In this document: positions 8,274-15,774 of the stretch, piece by piece | Numbering within the stretch: position 1 is the stretch's first letter | Layout of the letters: the number at the start of each line of letters is the position of its first letter | Assembly (NCBI GenBank): GCA_002395405.1 | Contig: DGWX01000068.1 | Location: forward strand, 1-43,904 | Direction of reading: 5' to 3' | Origin: Christensenella sp. UBA4247 | Lineage (GTDB): Bacteria > Bacillota > Clostridia > Christensenellales > CAG-1252 | Length of the DNA stretch: 43,904 bases | Notes under the pieces: generated by a model | The model's database searches: none | What the model saw: the letters and a program-made list of their open reading frames with translations, nothing else | Told to the model about the DNA's origin: nothing | Program-made: the position numbers and the translations under genes

Positions 8274-9331
8274 AATTCCTCCCGAATGCGTCGCAACGCG
8301 GCGATCAATTCCGCCGTGGCATCTTCGTCTCCGATCGTGATCCGAACGAAGGGTCTCAATCTTTCTTTATCGAAATAACGAACGAGGATCCCCTCGTTTC
8401 GCAGCGCGCGATACAAGCGCTCTCCGCTCGCTTTTTCGTGTCTTACGAACAAAAAATTCGCTTTGGACGGAAGCGAAAAATACCCCATCTCCGCGATCTC
8501 GGAAGCAAGTTTTTCCCGATTTTTTACGATCGCGGCGCAATTTTTTTTCGTGTAACTTTCGTCCGCAAGGGCGCCCCAACCCATCGCCGCCGTTACCCTA
8601 TTTACGTTATAGGGATTTACGGAATATTTCAAAAGATTCAGATCTCGGATCAATTCTTCGTTTCCGACCGCAAACCCCAGCCTCGCCCCCGCAAGAGAGC
8701 GCGATTTGGAAAAAGTTCGCGTAACGAGGAGATTGTCGTATTTTCCGATCAGGGAAACCGCGCTCTCTCCTCCGAAATCGACGTACGCTTCGTCTATGAT
8801 CACCAATCGATCCGAACGTTCGCTCAATAGAGCTTCCACTTCGGTCAAAGGTGCGAAGATCCCGGTCGGCGCGTTCGGATTGGCGAGAACGACGTTCTCT
8901 TTCGCTTCTCTTAATCGTTTGAAATCCACCGAAAAATCGGGAAGAAGCGGGATCTCTCGATAAGACGCGCCCGCAACGCGCGCATACACGGGATAAAAAC
9001 CGTACGTTATATCCGGGAAAACGAAGCCTCTGTCTTTAAACGCATTAAAGGCAAGAAACAAGATCTCGTCAGAACCGTTTCCCGCGAGGATCTCTTCCTT
9101 TCGGATGAAGCAGCCGAGGTTTTCCGCGATTTTTTCTCGAAGCGCAGTGCATTCGGGATCGGGATACAGGAAAAGACGACGAAGCTCTTTTTCACCCTCT
9201 TCGATCGCCTTTTGCGAGGGCGGAAAGGGAGATTCGTTCGTATTCAACTTGATAAACGTTTGTTTTTTCGGTTGCTCGCCCGGTTCGTATGGAACAAGGG
9301 AAGCGTAAGCGTCGGATAAAAATCTACTCAT
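8270..9331 (-). CDS. hisC: Histidinol-phosphate aminotransferase
   Basis: A 353-residue fold-type I PLP aminotransferase that forms histidinol phosphate from imidazole acetol phosphate and glutamate. KLNTNESPF at 28-36, NPNAPTG (151-157), IIDEAYVDF (178-186) and the PLP lysine K209 in TFSKSRSLAGARLG identify it. The gene position between hisD and hisB, with overlaps of 8 and 4 bases, makes the substrate assignment secure within this broad family. Confidence 0.95.
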   Translation of the reverse strand: MSRFLSDAYASLVPYEPGEQPKKQTFIKLNTNESPFPPSQKAIEEGEKELRRLFLYPDPECTALREKIAENLGCFIRKEEILAGNGSDEILFLAFNAFKDRGFVFPDITYGFYPVYARVAGASYREIPLLPDFSVDFKRLREAKENVVLANPNAPTGIFAPLTEVEALLSERSDRLVIIDEAYVDFGGESAVSLIGKYDNLLVTRTFSKSRSLAGARLGFAVGNEELIRDLNLLKYSVNPYNVNRVTAAMGWGALADESYTKKNCAAIVKNREKLASEIAEMGYFSLPSKANFLFVRHEKASGERLYRALRNEGILVRYFDKERLRPFVRITIGDEDATAELIAALRRIREEL

Positions 9332-10598
9332 CTTTCGAAAGACGCACGAGAGCGCTTTCAGCGTGCGCCGTTAAACCTTCTTTCCGGGCGAAATAGGCGA
9401 TATCTTTCGCGACCTTTTTGAACGCCGCTTCGTCGTAAGATATAAATTGCGTTTTTTTGATAAAATCATCTACCGAGAGGGGGCTGGAAAAACGAGCCGC
9501 TCCGGAGGTCGGCAGCGTGTGATTCGGACCGCCGAAATAATCGCCGAGCGCTTCGGGAGAGTATCTACCGAGGAACACGGAACCTGCGTTCTTAACGCGA
9601 TCGAGATAGGAGATCGCGTCATCCGAAATGATTTCCAAATGCTCGGGTGCGATCGCGTTCGCAACGTCGATCCCCTCATCCATAGTCCGAACGAGAACGA
9701 TACGCCCGTTATTTTCGATCGATTGAGACGCGATGGGACGGCGTTTCAGCTTTTCGAGCCTCGCTTCGATTTCGGGCGCAACCTTTTTCGCAAGCGACAA
9801 AGAAGGCGTGATCAAAATCGCGCGAGCGTTTTTATCGTGTTCCGCCTGCGACAAAAGATCCGCCGCCACAAATTCCGGATCGGCAGTTTCGTCCGCGAGA
9901 ACGGCGATCTCGCTCGGTCCCGCGATCATATCGATGGACACGACGCCGTACACCTGTCTTTTCGCTTCCGCCACGAACACGTTTCCGGGACCTACGATCT
10001 TATCGACTTTTTTTACCGTTTCCGTTCCGTACGCCAACGCGGCGATCGCTTGCGCTCCGCCCATTTTATAGATTTTATCCACGCCCGCGATTGACGCCGC
10101 CGCAAGGATCACGGGATTGATCTTTCCGTTGATCAAAGGCGGCGTTGCGATGCAAACTTCCGCGCAACCTGCGATCTTGGCGGGGATCGCATTCATAAGA
10201 ACGGTCGAAGGATACGCCGCCGTTCCGCCCGGAACGTACAGCGCGGCGCGCTCGATCGGAAGGATCCTTTGCCCGATCAACTTGCCCTTTTCGCGATAGG
10301 AAAAGCCTTGACGAACCTGCTTTTCGTGAAACTTACGAATGTTCTTCGCCGCTTTCTTTAAGATCGTAATAAACTTTTGGGGAACTTTCTTTATCGCTTC
10401 CGCGATCTCCTCTTCGGGAACGAGGAGACTGTCAAGCACCGCTTCGTCAAACTGCCGCTCGTAAGAAATAACGGCGGCGTCCCCTTTTTCTCGAACGGTC
10501 TCGATGATGCGCGCCACAGTCTCTCTGACCTCGGCTTTCTCTTTCGCGCTTTCGATTATTAGCTCTTTCAGGTATTTTTCTGCAGTCAACGTTTTCAT
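9324..10598 (-). CDS. hisD: Histidinol dehydrogenase
   Basis: A 424-residue zinc enzyme that oxidises histidinol to histidine in two NAD-dependent steps. Family blocks are AALYVPGG near 118, MGGAQAIAALAYGT (179-192), VGPGNVFVAEAKR, AGPSEIAVLAD (226-236), the SQAEHD segment (250-255) and the zinc-binding GPNHTLPT near the C-terminus. Length is standard. It overlaps hisC by 8 bases and follows hisG by 13 bases. Confidence 0.96.
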   Translation of the reverse strand: MKTLTAEKYLKELIIESAKEKAEVRETVARIIETVREKGDAAVISYERQFDEAVLDSLLVPEEEIAEAIKKVPQKFITILKKAAKNIRKFHEKQVRQGFSYREKGKLIGQRILPIERAALYVPGGTAAYPSTVLMNAIPAKIAGCAEVCIATPPLINGKINPVILAAASIAGVDKIYKMGGAQAIAALAYGTETVKKVDKIVGPGNVFVAEAKRQVYGVVSIDMIAGPSEIAVLADETADPEFVAADLLSQAEHDKNARAILITPSLSLAKKVAPEIEARLEKLKRRPIASQSIENNGRIVLVRTMDEGIDVANAIAPEHLEIISDDAISYLDRVKNAGSVFLGRYSPEALGDYFGGPNHTLPTSGAARFSSPLSVDDFIKKTQFISYDEAAFKKVAKDIAYFARKEGLTAHAESALVRLSKDE

Positions 10599-10611
10599 AG
10601 GGTCTCCTTGA

Positions 10612-11229
10612 TCAAACGAGTTTTCCGAGGCGTTCTTTCAAAATTTCGATCGCCTCGACGTTGAATTTGTAAGCGGATTTATTTGCGATCAGACGCGCGC
10701 TGATCGGACACACGGTCTCCATAACTTCGAGATCGTTTTCTTTGAGCGTTTTCCCTGTCTCCACAATATCCACGATCACGTCGCTGAGTTTTAAGATCGG
10801 CGCTATCTCGATGGATCCGTTCAGATGGATCACGTCTATATCCCGTCCGAGGCTCGCATAGTAATCCGACGCGATATTTTTGAATTTGGTTGCGACCTTT
10901 AAGACTTTACGCGGATCGTCCTTAAAGTTTTTCGGAGCGGCGACCGCCATACGGCAAACGCCGAGTTTTAAGTCCAAAAGTTCGTACACGTCCGGTTTGT
11001 ACTCCAAAAGGATATCTTTCCCGGCAACTCCGATATCCGCCGCGCCGCGCTCCACGTAGATCGCAACGTCCGACGGTTTCACCCAAAAATAGCGAACGCC
11101 CTTTTCCTCGTTTTCGAAAATAAGCTTGCGGCTGTTTTCGAGAAGCGAAGGGCATTCGTATCCCGCCTTTTCGAACAATCCGTACACCTTTTCCCCAAGC
11201 CTTCCCTTGGGCAACGCCACGTTTAGCAT
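10612..11229 (-). CDS. hisG: ATP phosphoribosyltransferase, short (catalytic) form
   Basis: A 205-residue HisG that condenses ATP and PRPP in the committed step of histidine synthesis. It begins MLNVALPKGRLGEKV and contains the PRPP loop reading VDIVETGKTLKEN. It lacks the roughly 80-residue C-terminal regulatory domain of long HisG and therefore needs HisZ, which is encoded directly upstream. The open frame extends far upstream inside hisZ, but ATG 11229 matches the family start, has a GGAGG site and overlaps the hisZ stop by 7 bases. Confidence 0.95.
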   Translation of the reverse strand: MLNVALPKGRLGEKVYGLFEKAGYECPSLLENSRKLIFENEEKGVRYFWVKPSDVAIYVERGAADIGVAGKDILLEYKPDVYELLDLKLGVCRMAVAAPKNFKDDPRKVLKVATKFKNIASDYYASLGRDIDVIHLNGSIEIAPILKLSDVIVDIVETGKTLKENDLEVMETVCPISARLIANKSAYKFNVEAIEILKERLGKLV

Positions 11230-12293
11230 TTTTCCTCCCTCTCGATCACGATCACTTCGCGGTACGAGACCCCGTCCGGGATCACCTTTCCAGCGAGAAC
11301 GCGCTTTCCTTTCGCCCTTTCGGCTCCTACCGTCTCGGCAACGCGCGAAACGGATTCCCCTTCTCGGAACAAAACGAACACGTCCACGTCCGATTCTTTT
11401 GTTTGCGCGTCTTCGATCTCGTCCAAATAAACGGCAAAGCCGACTGCTTTCGCGTTTCGACGCATCTTTTTCAGCAATAGATCGTACTGCCCGCCGGACA
11501 AAACGCACTTGGGCGCGCCTTTGATAAAACCTTGAAAAACGATGCCGTTATAATAATGCATATCGTTCATAACCGAAAAATCCAATCGGACTTTTTCGCT
11601 TTTTACGACGGAGAGGACCTCTTTCAGGTTTCTTACGCACGCCGCGTAATCATCCGCTTTCGATAAAGCTTCGAGCTTCGGAATCGCGAGGGCGGGCGAA
11701 CCCGAAAGCTTCATCAGTTCGAGAAGCAATCGCGAAGCTTCTTCCGACGCTCCTTCGCGCAAGAGAAGCGCCTCCGCTTCGTTTACGTTCTTCCCCGCAA
11801 AGTAAGCGCGCATCGCGCTCTTGCCCTCTTCGGAAAGTTCCGCCTTTTCGAGCGCGGAGGAAACGATGCCGAGATGCGACACGTCCAACACGTGATCCCG
11901 CCCCGTTTCGTCAAGGCTTTCGAGCGCGATCTCGATGACTTCCGACAGTTCGTATAACCCGACCGCACCGATACATTCGAGCCCCGATTGCATGATCTCT
12001 TTGAAAGAACCGCTGTTTCCCGCTACGCGATACACATTTTCGTTGTAATAAACTTTTTGCGTCAGCCCGGGCGCTTCCTTGCTGTTTTTAACGATGGAGA
12101 GCGTTACGTCAGGCTTTAACGCCATCAATTTTCCGTTCGTGTCGGTAAACGTGATCACGTTATCCGAGGTCAGAAAACTCTTATTCTTGACGTACGTGTC
12201 GTACTCCTCGAATTTATTCATTTTGAAACGCAGATAACCGTAACTTTCGTACAGCTTACTGAGTTTTTCGGGCAAATTCTCCCTTTCGCGCAC
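11223..12293 (-). CDS. hisZ: ATP phosphoribosyltransferase regulatory subunit
   Basis: A histidyl-tRNA-synthetase-like paralogue (356 residues) that binds short HisG and makes it active and histidine-sensitive. The class II synthetase core shows in LYESYGYLRFKMNKFEEYD, ALKPDVTLSIVKN and YYNENVYRV, and LSGGQYDLLL near the C-terminus. Two in-frame GTG codons compete. The upstream one (12302) lies inside the AGAGAGGTG ribosome site. The second (12293) is spaced 6 bases from it, so I choose 12293. It is the first gene of the operon. Being well short of true HisS, it is very unlikely to be a synthetase. Confidence 0.9.
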   Translation of the reverse strand: MRERENLPEKLSKLYESYGYLRFKMNKFEEYDTYVKNKSFLTSDNVITFTDTNGKLMALKPDVTLSIVKNSKEAPGLTQKVYYNENVYRVAGNSGSFKEIMQSGLECIGAVGLYELSEVIEIALESLDETGRDHVLDVSHLGIVSSALEKAELSEEGKSAMRAYFAGKNVNEAEALLLREGASEEASRLLLELMKLSGSPALAIPKLEALSKADDYAACVRNLKEVLSVVKSEKVRLDFSVMNDMHYYNGIVFQGFIKGAPKCVLSGGQYDLLLKKMRRNAKAVGFAVYLDEIEDAQTKESDVDVFVLFREGESVSRVAETVGAERAKGKRVLAGKVIPDGVSYREVIVIEREEKC

Positions 12294-12338
12294 TTTTTTC
12301 ACCTCTCTTTTACCGTTCGACGCTTTGAACGTATCGAT

Positions 12339-12356
12339 ACTTTAACACATTAAAGT
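12339..12356. promoter_or_regulatory. 18-bp palindrome over the his promoter (candidate operator)
   Basis: ACTTTAACACATTAAAGT has perfect 7-base arms around a 4-base centre. It covers the whole -10 box and the start of the spacer of the his promoter, the expected place for a repressor to block polymerase. HisR (YerC, TrpR-like) is known to control his operons in many Bacillota, so a HisR site is the leading guess. The regulator gene is not in this window. Confidence 0.6.
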
Positions 12357-12367
12357 GAAGAAGTCAA
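12339..12367 (-). promoter_or_regulatory. Promoter of the his operon
   Basis: On the minus strand the -35 TTGACT (12362-12367) and -10 TAAAGT (12339-12344) are 17 bases apart. The start point would be near 12332, leaving about 40 bases of leader, too short for a T-box or a translated attenuator. Confidence 0.65.
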
Positions 12368-12414
12368 GCGAATCGAACACCCATTCGTAAAATATCGAAA
12401 GTTTTTTACGGAGA

Positions 12415-12446
12415 AGAGAAAAAGGAATCCGACGCCGTCGAATTCC
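12415..12446 (-). terminator. Terminator of the DUF1508 membrane protein gene
   Basis: Minus-strand arms GGAATTCGACG and CGTCGGATTCC (one mismatch) around a single-base tip, followed by TTTTTCTCTTC. It lies 25 bases after the stop of the 12471-13862 gene and upstream of the his promoter, so it insulates the two. Confidence 0.85.
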
Positions 12447-12470
12447 TCTTTCCGCTTGATTTCTTTTTTC

Positions 12471-13862
12471 TTATTTCTCGGCCTTGTCCGCTTTTTTGAG
12501 AACGGCTTTCGCGGCGAAACTCCTAACGGAATTTACGCTGTTCTCCGCGCTTTGGCGCGTGCTGTACGCCTCGCCGAAATAGCGCATTTGCGAACGCGCG
12601 CTGGCTCTCAAAATAAATTTGAAGTTTCCGTTTTTATCTTCGTCGATCGTATAAATGCCGACCTCAGCCGCCTTTTTGAAGGACTCGATACCGCTCTTCG
12701 CGCCTTGTTCGGAAGTAAAGCTCGGACTCTCCAAAAGCAACTGACCGTTGTTGGCTTTGAGAATGAAGTAATAATTCCCGCCGCGTTCGATGATCTCGTA
12801 CTTTCCTCCCGCTTTATACGAATCCGCGGTAATGGGATCGGGAACGAACACAGTTGCGGAATCGTTTGCCTGCGCGGCCTCTTCGTCCGTCGCGTCCGTT
12901 ACCTTAACGATCGCGTTAGCGGCGAATTTTTTTACCGAACCGATGCTGTTCTCGGCGCTTTGACGAGTGGAATAGCTCTCGCCGTAATAGCGCATTTGCG
13001 AACGCGCGCTGGCTTTTAAGATAAATCTGAAATTGCCGTTTTTATCTTCGTCGATCGTAAATTCTCCGCCCTCAACGGCGTTCTTAAAGGTTTCGATCGC
13101 CTTTTTCGCGCCCTGCTCGGTCGTATAGCTCGGGCTTTCCAAAAGCAACTGGCCGTTATTCGCCTTCAAGAGGAAATAAAAGCTTCCGCTTCTTTCCACG
13201 ATCTCGTATTTACCGACCGTTTTGCTTTCCGCCGCCTCTTTCTTGGAAGACGCTTTCTTTGCCTTCGCTTCTTTCACGGGTTTTTCCTCCTTCGCCGCGG
13301 CAAGCTCTTCTTGAACCGCGGGTTCTTCCTTCGCTTCTTCCTGCGCGGGTTCTTCTTTCTCTTCTTCCTGCTGGGGTTCTTCCTTCGCTTCTTCCTGCGC
13401 GGGTTCTTCTTTCTCTTCTTCCTGCTGGGGTTCTTCCGCTATCTCTTCTTTTTCCTCTTCGGCTTCAACTGCCGCGAGAATTTCGGGCTCGCTTTCCGCT
13501 TGCTCTTCTTCTTTTACGGTTTCCGGCGCTTCCGCTTGTTCGACGGGCGCTTCGGTTTCCTCTCTGATCTCTTCCTTCGCCATGTCTTCGCTCTCGGTTT
13601 CTTCAGCGGCGTTTTCATCGGAATCGGTTACTTCTTCGATTTTCTCTTCACCGCTCGTTTCTTCGCTCTCCTGCCCGTCTTTCGCTTTCTTCCCTTTCTT
13701 TTTGCTCGGGACGAGAACGATGACGAGGACGAGGGCGATCACGAGAACCGCGAGAAGCAGGATCAGGAAAAAGTTATTCAAGATCAGCGTCGTGCTCTTG
13801 AAAAAACTCGGCAAATGCAATTTGGTTGCCAAATTTTTGAAAAACTCGTTAAATGCGTCCAT
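12471..13862 (-). CDS. Membrane-anchored Glu-rich protein with repeated DUF1508 (YegP-like) modules
   Basis: A 463-residue protein of unknown role. A single membrane helix at about 29-52 is followed by a basic KKKGKKAK stop-transfer stretch. Next comes a low-complexity acidic region (about 63-205) dominated by E, P, A and Q with an 18-residue tandem repeat. The C-terminal half carries two copies of a roughly 105-residue unit. Each unit is a pair of DUF1508-type modules: GKYEIVERSGSFYFLLKANN and then FTIDEDKNGNFRFILKASAR, each followed by a helix with QGAK or RQSAENS. DUF1508 modules are small folds of unknown function. I infer that the anchor displays the modules at the membrane, probably cytoplasmically given the positive charges after the helix. 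It is monocistronic, with an AGGTG site and its own terminator. Confidence 0.8.
   Translation of the reverse strand: MDAFNEFFKNLATKLHLPSFFKSTTLILNNFFLILLLAVLVIALVLVIVLVPSKKKGKKAKDGQESEETSGEEKIEEVTDSDENAAEETESEDMAKEEIREETEAPVEQAEAPETVKEEEQAESEPEILAAVEAEEEKEEIAEEPQQEEEKEEPAQEEAKEEPQQEEEKEEPAQEEAKEEPAVQEELAAAKEEKPVKEAKAKKASSKKEAAESKTVGKYEIVERSGSFYFLLKANNGQLLLESPSYTTEQGAKKAIETFKNAVEGGEFTIDEDKNGNFRFILKASARSQMRYYGESYSTRQSAENSIGSVKKFAANAIVKVTDATDEEAAQANDSATVFVPDPITADSYKAGGKYEIIERGGNYYFILKANNGQLLLESPSFTSEQGAKSGIESFKKAAEVGIYTIDEDKNGNFKFILRASARSQMRYFGEAYSTRQSAENSVNSVRSFAAKAVLKKADKAEK
12505..13215 (-). repeat. Direct duplication of the DUF1508 pair (offset 408 bp)
   Basis: The DNA encoding the two module pairs is itself similar. 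For example, a block starting AGCGCATTTGCGAACGCGCG occurs at 12581 and again at 12989, exactly 408 bases (136 codons) apart. Extended similarity between about 12505-12805 and 12905-13215 points to an in-gene duplication. Confidence 0.7.
13321..13437 (-). repeat. 54-bp tandem repeat in the Glu-rich region
   Basis: A 54-base unit beginning GGTTCTTCCTTCGCTTCTTC on the plus strand occurs at 13321 and at 13375 almost without change, with a partial third copy from 13429. It encodes an 18-residue repeat of the EEEKEEPAQEEAKEEPQ kind and is a likely site of copy-number variation. Confidence 0.85.
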
Positions 13863-13899
13863 ATCAACACCTCGAAATACAAAAATAATTACTGATTAA

Positions 13900-13929
13900 A
13901 TAATACAATATTCTTTTACGTTTTGTAAA
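13900..13929 (-). promoter_or_regulatory. Candidate promoter of the DUF1508 gene
   Basis: Minus-strand -35 TTTACA (13924-13929) and -10 TATTAT (13900-13905) with an 18-base spacer, about 38 bases before the ATG. A second possible -35, TTGACT, lies further upstream at 13946-13951, so the exact promoter is uncertain. Confidence 0.45.
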
Positions 13930-13963
13930 GACATATTTTGGAAAGTCAATATCGGGAAAAGGG

Positions 13964-13992
13964 TTAACGAAAGGAAAAAATCGTGCTATAAT
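13964..13992 (+). promoter_or_regulatory. Extended -10 promoter of sua5
   Basis: A perfect -10 TATAAT (13987-13992) preceded by TGC (extended -10) lies 17 bases after TTAACG (13964-13969). Transcription would start near 13999, so the ATG at 13991 is inside the promoter and cannot be the start of sua5. Confidence 0.75.
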
Positions 13993-14059
13993 GATAAAAA
14001 ATGAAAAACGAGGCGGGAAGAAGAGGCAAGCGCGCTTCTTTTTCCGAAAAAGGAAAAAA

Positions 14060-15034
14060 TTGGAAACGAGGATCGGCAGCAAAACAGAAGACATCATCGA
14101 AGCGGCGGCGCTCATTCAAAAGGGCGAGCTCGTCGCTTTCCCGACCGAAACGGTGTACGGGCTCGGCGGGAACGCTCTTATGAAAGAAGCGAGCAAAAAG
14201 ATTTACGCCGTTAAAGGTCGCCCTTCCGACAATCCTTTGATCGTTCACCTTGCCTCTTGGGATTTTGTAAAAGAGATCGCGTATCCGACGGCGGAAGCGA
14301 AAGCCCTGTACGACGCGTTTTGCCCCGGGCCTTTGACGATGGTTTTGAAAAAGCTGCCCGTCGTTCCGCCCGAGACGACGGGCGGAAGAGAAACCGTTGC
14401 GATCCGCTTCCCTTCCCATCCCGTCGCGCGCGCTTTGATCGAAAAAAGCGGGTGTCCGATCGCGGCTCCGAGCGCAAACCTCAGCAAACACGTTTCGCCG
14501 ACTTCCGCATCTCACGTGTTCGACGATCTATGCGGCCGTATTCCCTTGATTCTGGACGGCGGCCCTTGCTCGGTCGGGATCGAGAGCACGATCGTGGATC
14601 TGACGGGAGAGATCCCGACGGTTTTAAGGCCCGGCGCGATCACGAAAGAAATGATCGAATCCGTTCTCGGCCGCGCTCGCCGTTTTTCGGGAGAAGTAAA
14701 GGAAGCGCTGGCGCCCGGAATGAAATACAAGCATTATTCGCCCCGCGTCCCCTGCTATCTTTCGAGCGCGGAAAACCTCGAAAACGCGCTTGCGTTTTTA
14801 GCGAAGAAGGGCGTTCGACCCGTCGTCATCGCGCGGGAAGAAACCCTCGAAAAGCTCTCTTTCGAAAACCGTATTTCCCTCGGTTCTTCGCCGGAAGAGG
14901 CGCAAAACAGGATCTACGCCGCGCTGCGAAGCGCCGAAGCCTTCGACGCGGCCGTTATCGAAAATTTAACGGCGGAAGGCTACCTAGCCGCTATGGATCG
15001 AATCAAAAAAGCAACGGGAGGACTCGAATTATGA
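14060..15034 (+). CDS. sua5: L-threonylcarbamoyladenylate synthase (Sua5/TsaC2 type)
   Basis: Makes threonylcarbamoyl-AMP from threonine, bicarbonate and ATP for t6A37 modification of tRNAs that read ANN codons. The YrdC/TsaC domain has FPTETVYGLG (27-36), KGRPSDNP (52-59), SANLS (138-142) and GIEST (173-177). HYSP at 225-228 leads into the extra C-terminal Sua5 domain, so this is the long form (about 324 residues). In-frame ATG codons lie inside the promoter. The best start is TTG 14060, with AAGGA at 14050-14054 and a 5-base gap. The stop overlaps the next gene's ATG (ATGA). Confidence 0.9.
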   Translation: METRIGSKTEDIIEAAALIQKGELVAFPTETVYGLGGNALMKEASKKIYAVKGRPSDNPLIVHLASWDFVKEIAYPTAEAKALYDAFCPGPLTMVLKKLPVVPPETTGGRETVAIRFPSHPVARALIEKSGCPIAAPSANLSKHVSPTSASHVFDDLCGRIPLILDGGPCSVGIESTIVDLTGEIPTVLRPGAITKEMIESVLGRARRFSGEVKEALAPGMKYKHYSPRVPCYLSSAENLENALAFLAKKGVRPVVIAREETLEKLSFENRISLGSSPEEAQNRIYAALRSAEAFDAAVIENLTAEGYLAAMDRIKKATGGLEL

Positions 15035-15471
15035 AAATCATTTTCGTTTGCAGCGGAAATACCTGCCGCTCTCCGATGGCGGAGTGCGCTTTCGAATATT
15101 TACTGAAAAGAGAAAAAATCGAGGGCGTCGAAGTGGAAAGCCGCGGCGTCGTCGCGAACGTGGGCGCGCCCATCAGCGGAAACGCGGCGAAAGCCCTCGA
15201 AAAGAAAGGGATCCCCTTGAAAGAACACAAAGCAAAGCAAATTACGACGGACGATATTCTCTCCGCCGACCTCGTTATCTGCATGACCGAGCGCCACAAA
15301 ATGCGCCTCGGCTCCCTGCCCAAAGTTTTTACACTCGGGCGACTGACCGGCTCGGGCGACGTTAAAGATCCTTTCGGCGGAGACGAAGCGACTTACGATG
15401 CCTGCCTCGACGAGATCCTCGCGGACCTCGAAAAACTTCTGCCCATCGTCAAAAGACAGCTAACGCTGTAA
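15031..15471 (+). CDS. ywlE: Low-molecular-weight phosphatase, likely protein-arginine phosphatase (YwlE-like)
   Basis: A 146-residue LMW-PTP-fold phosphatase. The P-loop C7-S-G-N-T-C-R13 and the general acid D113 in KDPFGG are intact. Two features recall Bacillus YwlE, which removes phosphate from arginine placed by McsB: Thr at position 11 (the residue linked to arginine specificity) and DPFGG rather than the DPYY of tyrosine phosphatases. It is translationally coupled to sua5 by a 4-base overlap. In Bacillus subtilis the corresponding genes (ywlC, ywlE) are also neighbours. No McsB is in this window, so the arginine specificity is inference. Confidence 0.85.
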   Translation: MKIIFVCSGNTCRSPMAECAFEYLLKREKIEGVEVESRGVVANVGAPISGNAAKALEKKGIPLKEHKAKQITTDDILSADLVICMTERHKMRLGSLPKVFTLGRLTGSGDVKDPFGGDEATYDACLDEILADLEKLLPIVKRQLTL

Positions 15472-15478
15472 ATCGTAC

Positions 15479-15694
15479 TTAATCCAAAACGCTGTATCCC
15501 GCGTCCGAAACGGCTTGTTTCAGCAGGGAGAGATCGGCGCTGCCGATTACTTTCGCATTCTTTTTCGCGAGATTCACTTTTACTTTTTGAACGCCGGGAA
15601 CGGCGGAAAGCGCTTTTTCCACTCTCGCTTTGCAATGCTCGCACATCATTCCTTCGATCGAAAGCGTTACTTCTTCTTTTTTCTTAAAACACAT
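15479..15694 (-). CDS. Heavy-metal-associated (HMA) domain protein, CopZ-like
   Basis: A 71-residue single HMA domain that probably carries copper or another soft metal in the cytoplasm. After a basic start (MCFKKKEE) comes LSIEGMMCEHCKARVE, with metal-binding C18 and C21. The rest follows the ferredoxin-like pattern (GVQKVKVNL, DAGYSVLD). No copper ATPase or CsoR regulator is nearby, so the partner lies elsewhere. An AAGGAG site precedes the ATG. The gene is convergent with ywlE, with 7 bases between the stops, and has its own promoter and a structured leader. Confidence 0.88.
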   Translation of the reverse strand: MCFKKKEEVTLSIEGMMCEHCKARVEKALSAVPGVQKVKVNLAKKNAKVIGSADLSLLKQAVSDAGYSVLD

Positions 15695-15707
15695 ATTGTT
15701 CTCCTTT

Positions 15708-15771
15708 CTCGGATCATGCTCCGAGGTTTTATATTCCGAAAGCGCCGCGATATTACTGCCGCAGGCGCTTT
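15708..15771 (-). promoter_or_regulatory. Structured 5' leader of the HMA gene (two hairpins)
   Basis: Two stems fill the leader. The first (15739-15771) starts at the predicted transcript end, with arms AAAGCGCC+GCG and CGC+GGCGCTTT broken only by one bulged base. The second (15708-15725) has perfect 6-base arms CTCGGA/TCCGAG immediately before the AAGGAG ribosome site. They may stabilise the message or control access to the ribosome site. The first stem lacks a T-run, so it is not an ordinary terminator for the permease gene upstream. Confidence 0.55.
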
Positions 15772-15774
15772 TAT

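Noticed and set aside
12294..12362. T-box riboswitch or His-rich leader peptide before hisZ
   Set aside because: The predicted leader is only about 40 bases and contains no His codon run, no T-box sequence and no terminator stem.
13321..13437. CRISPR-like repeats
   Set aside because: The 54-base units are direct tandem copies without spacers and lie in frame inside the Glu-rich coding region.
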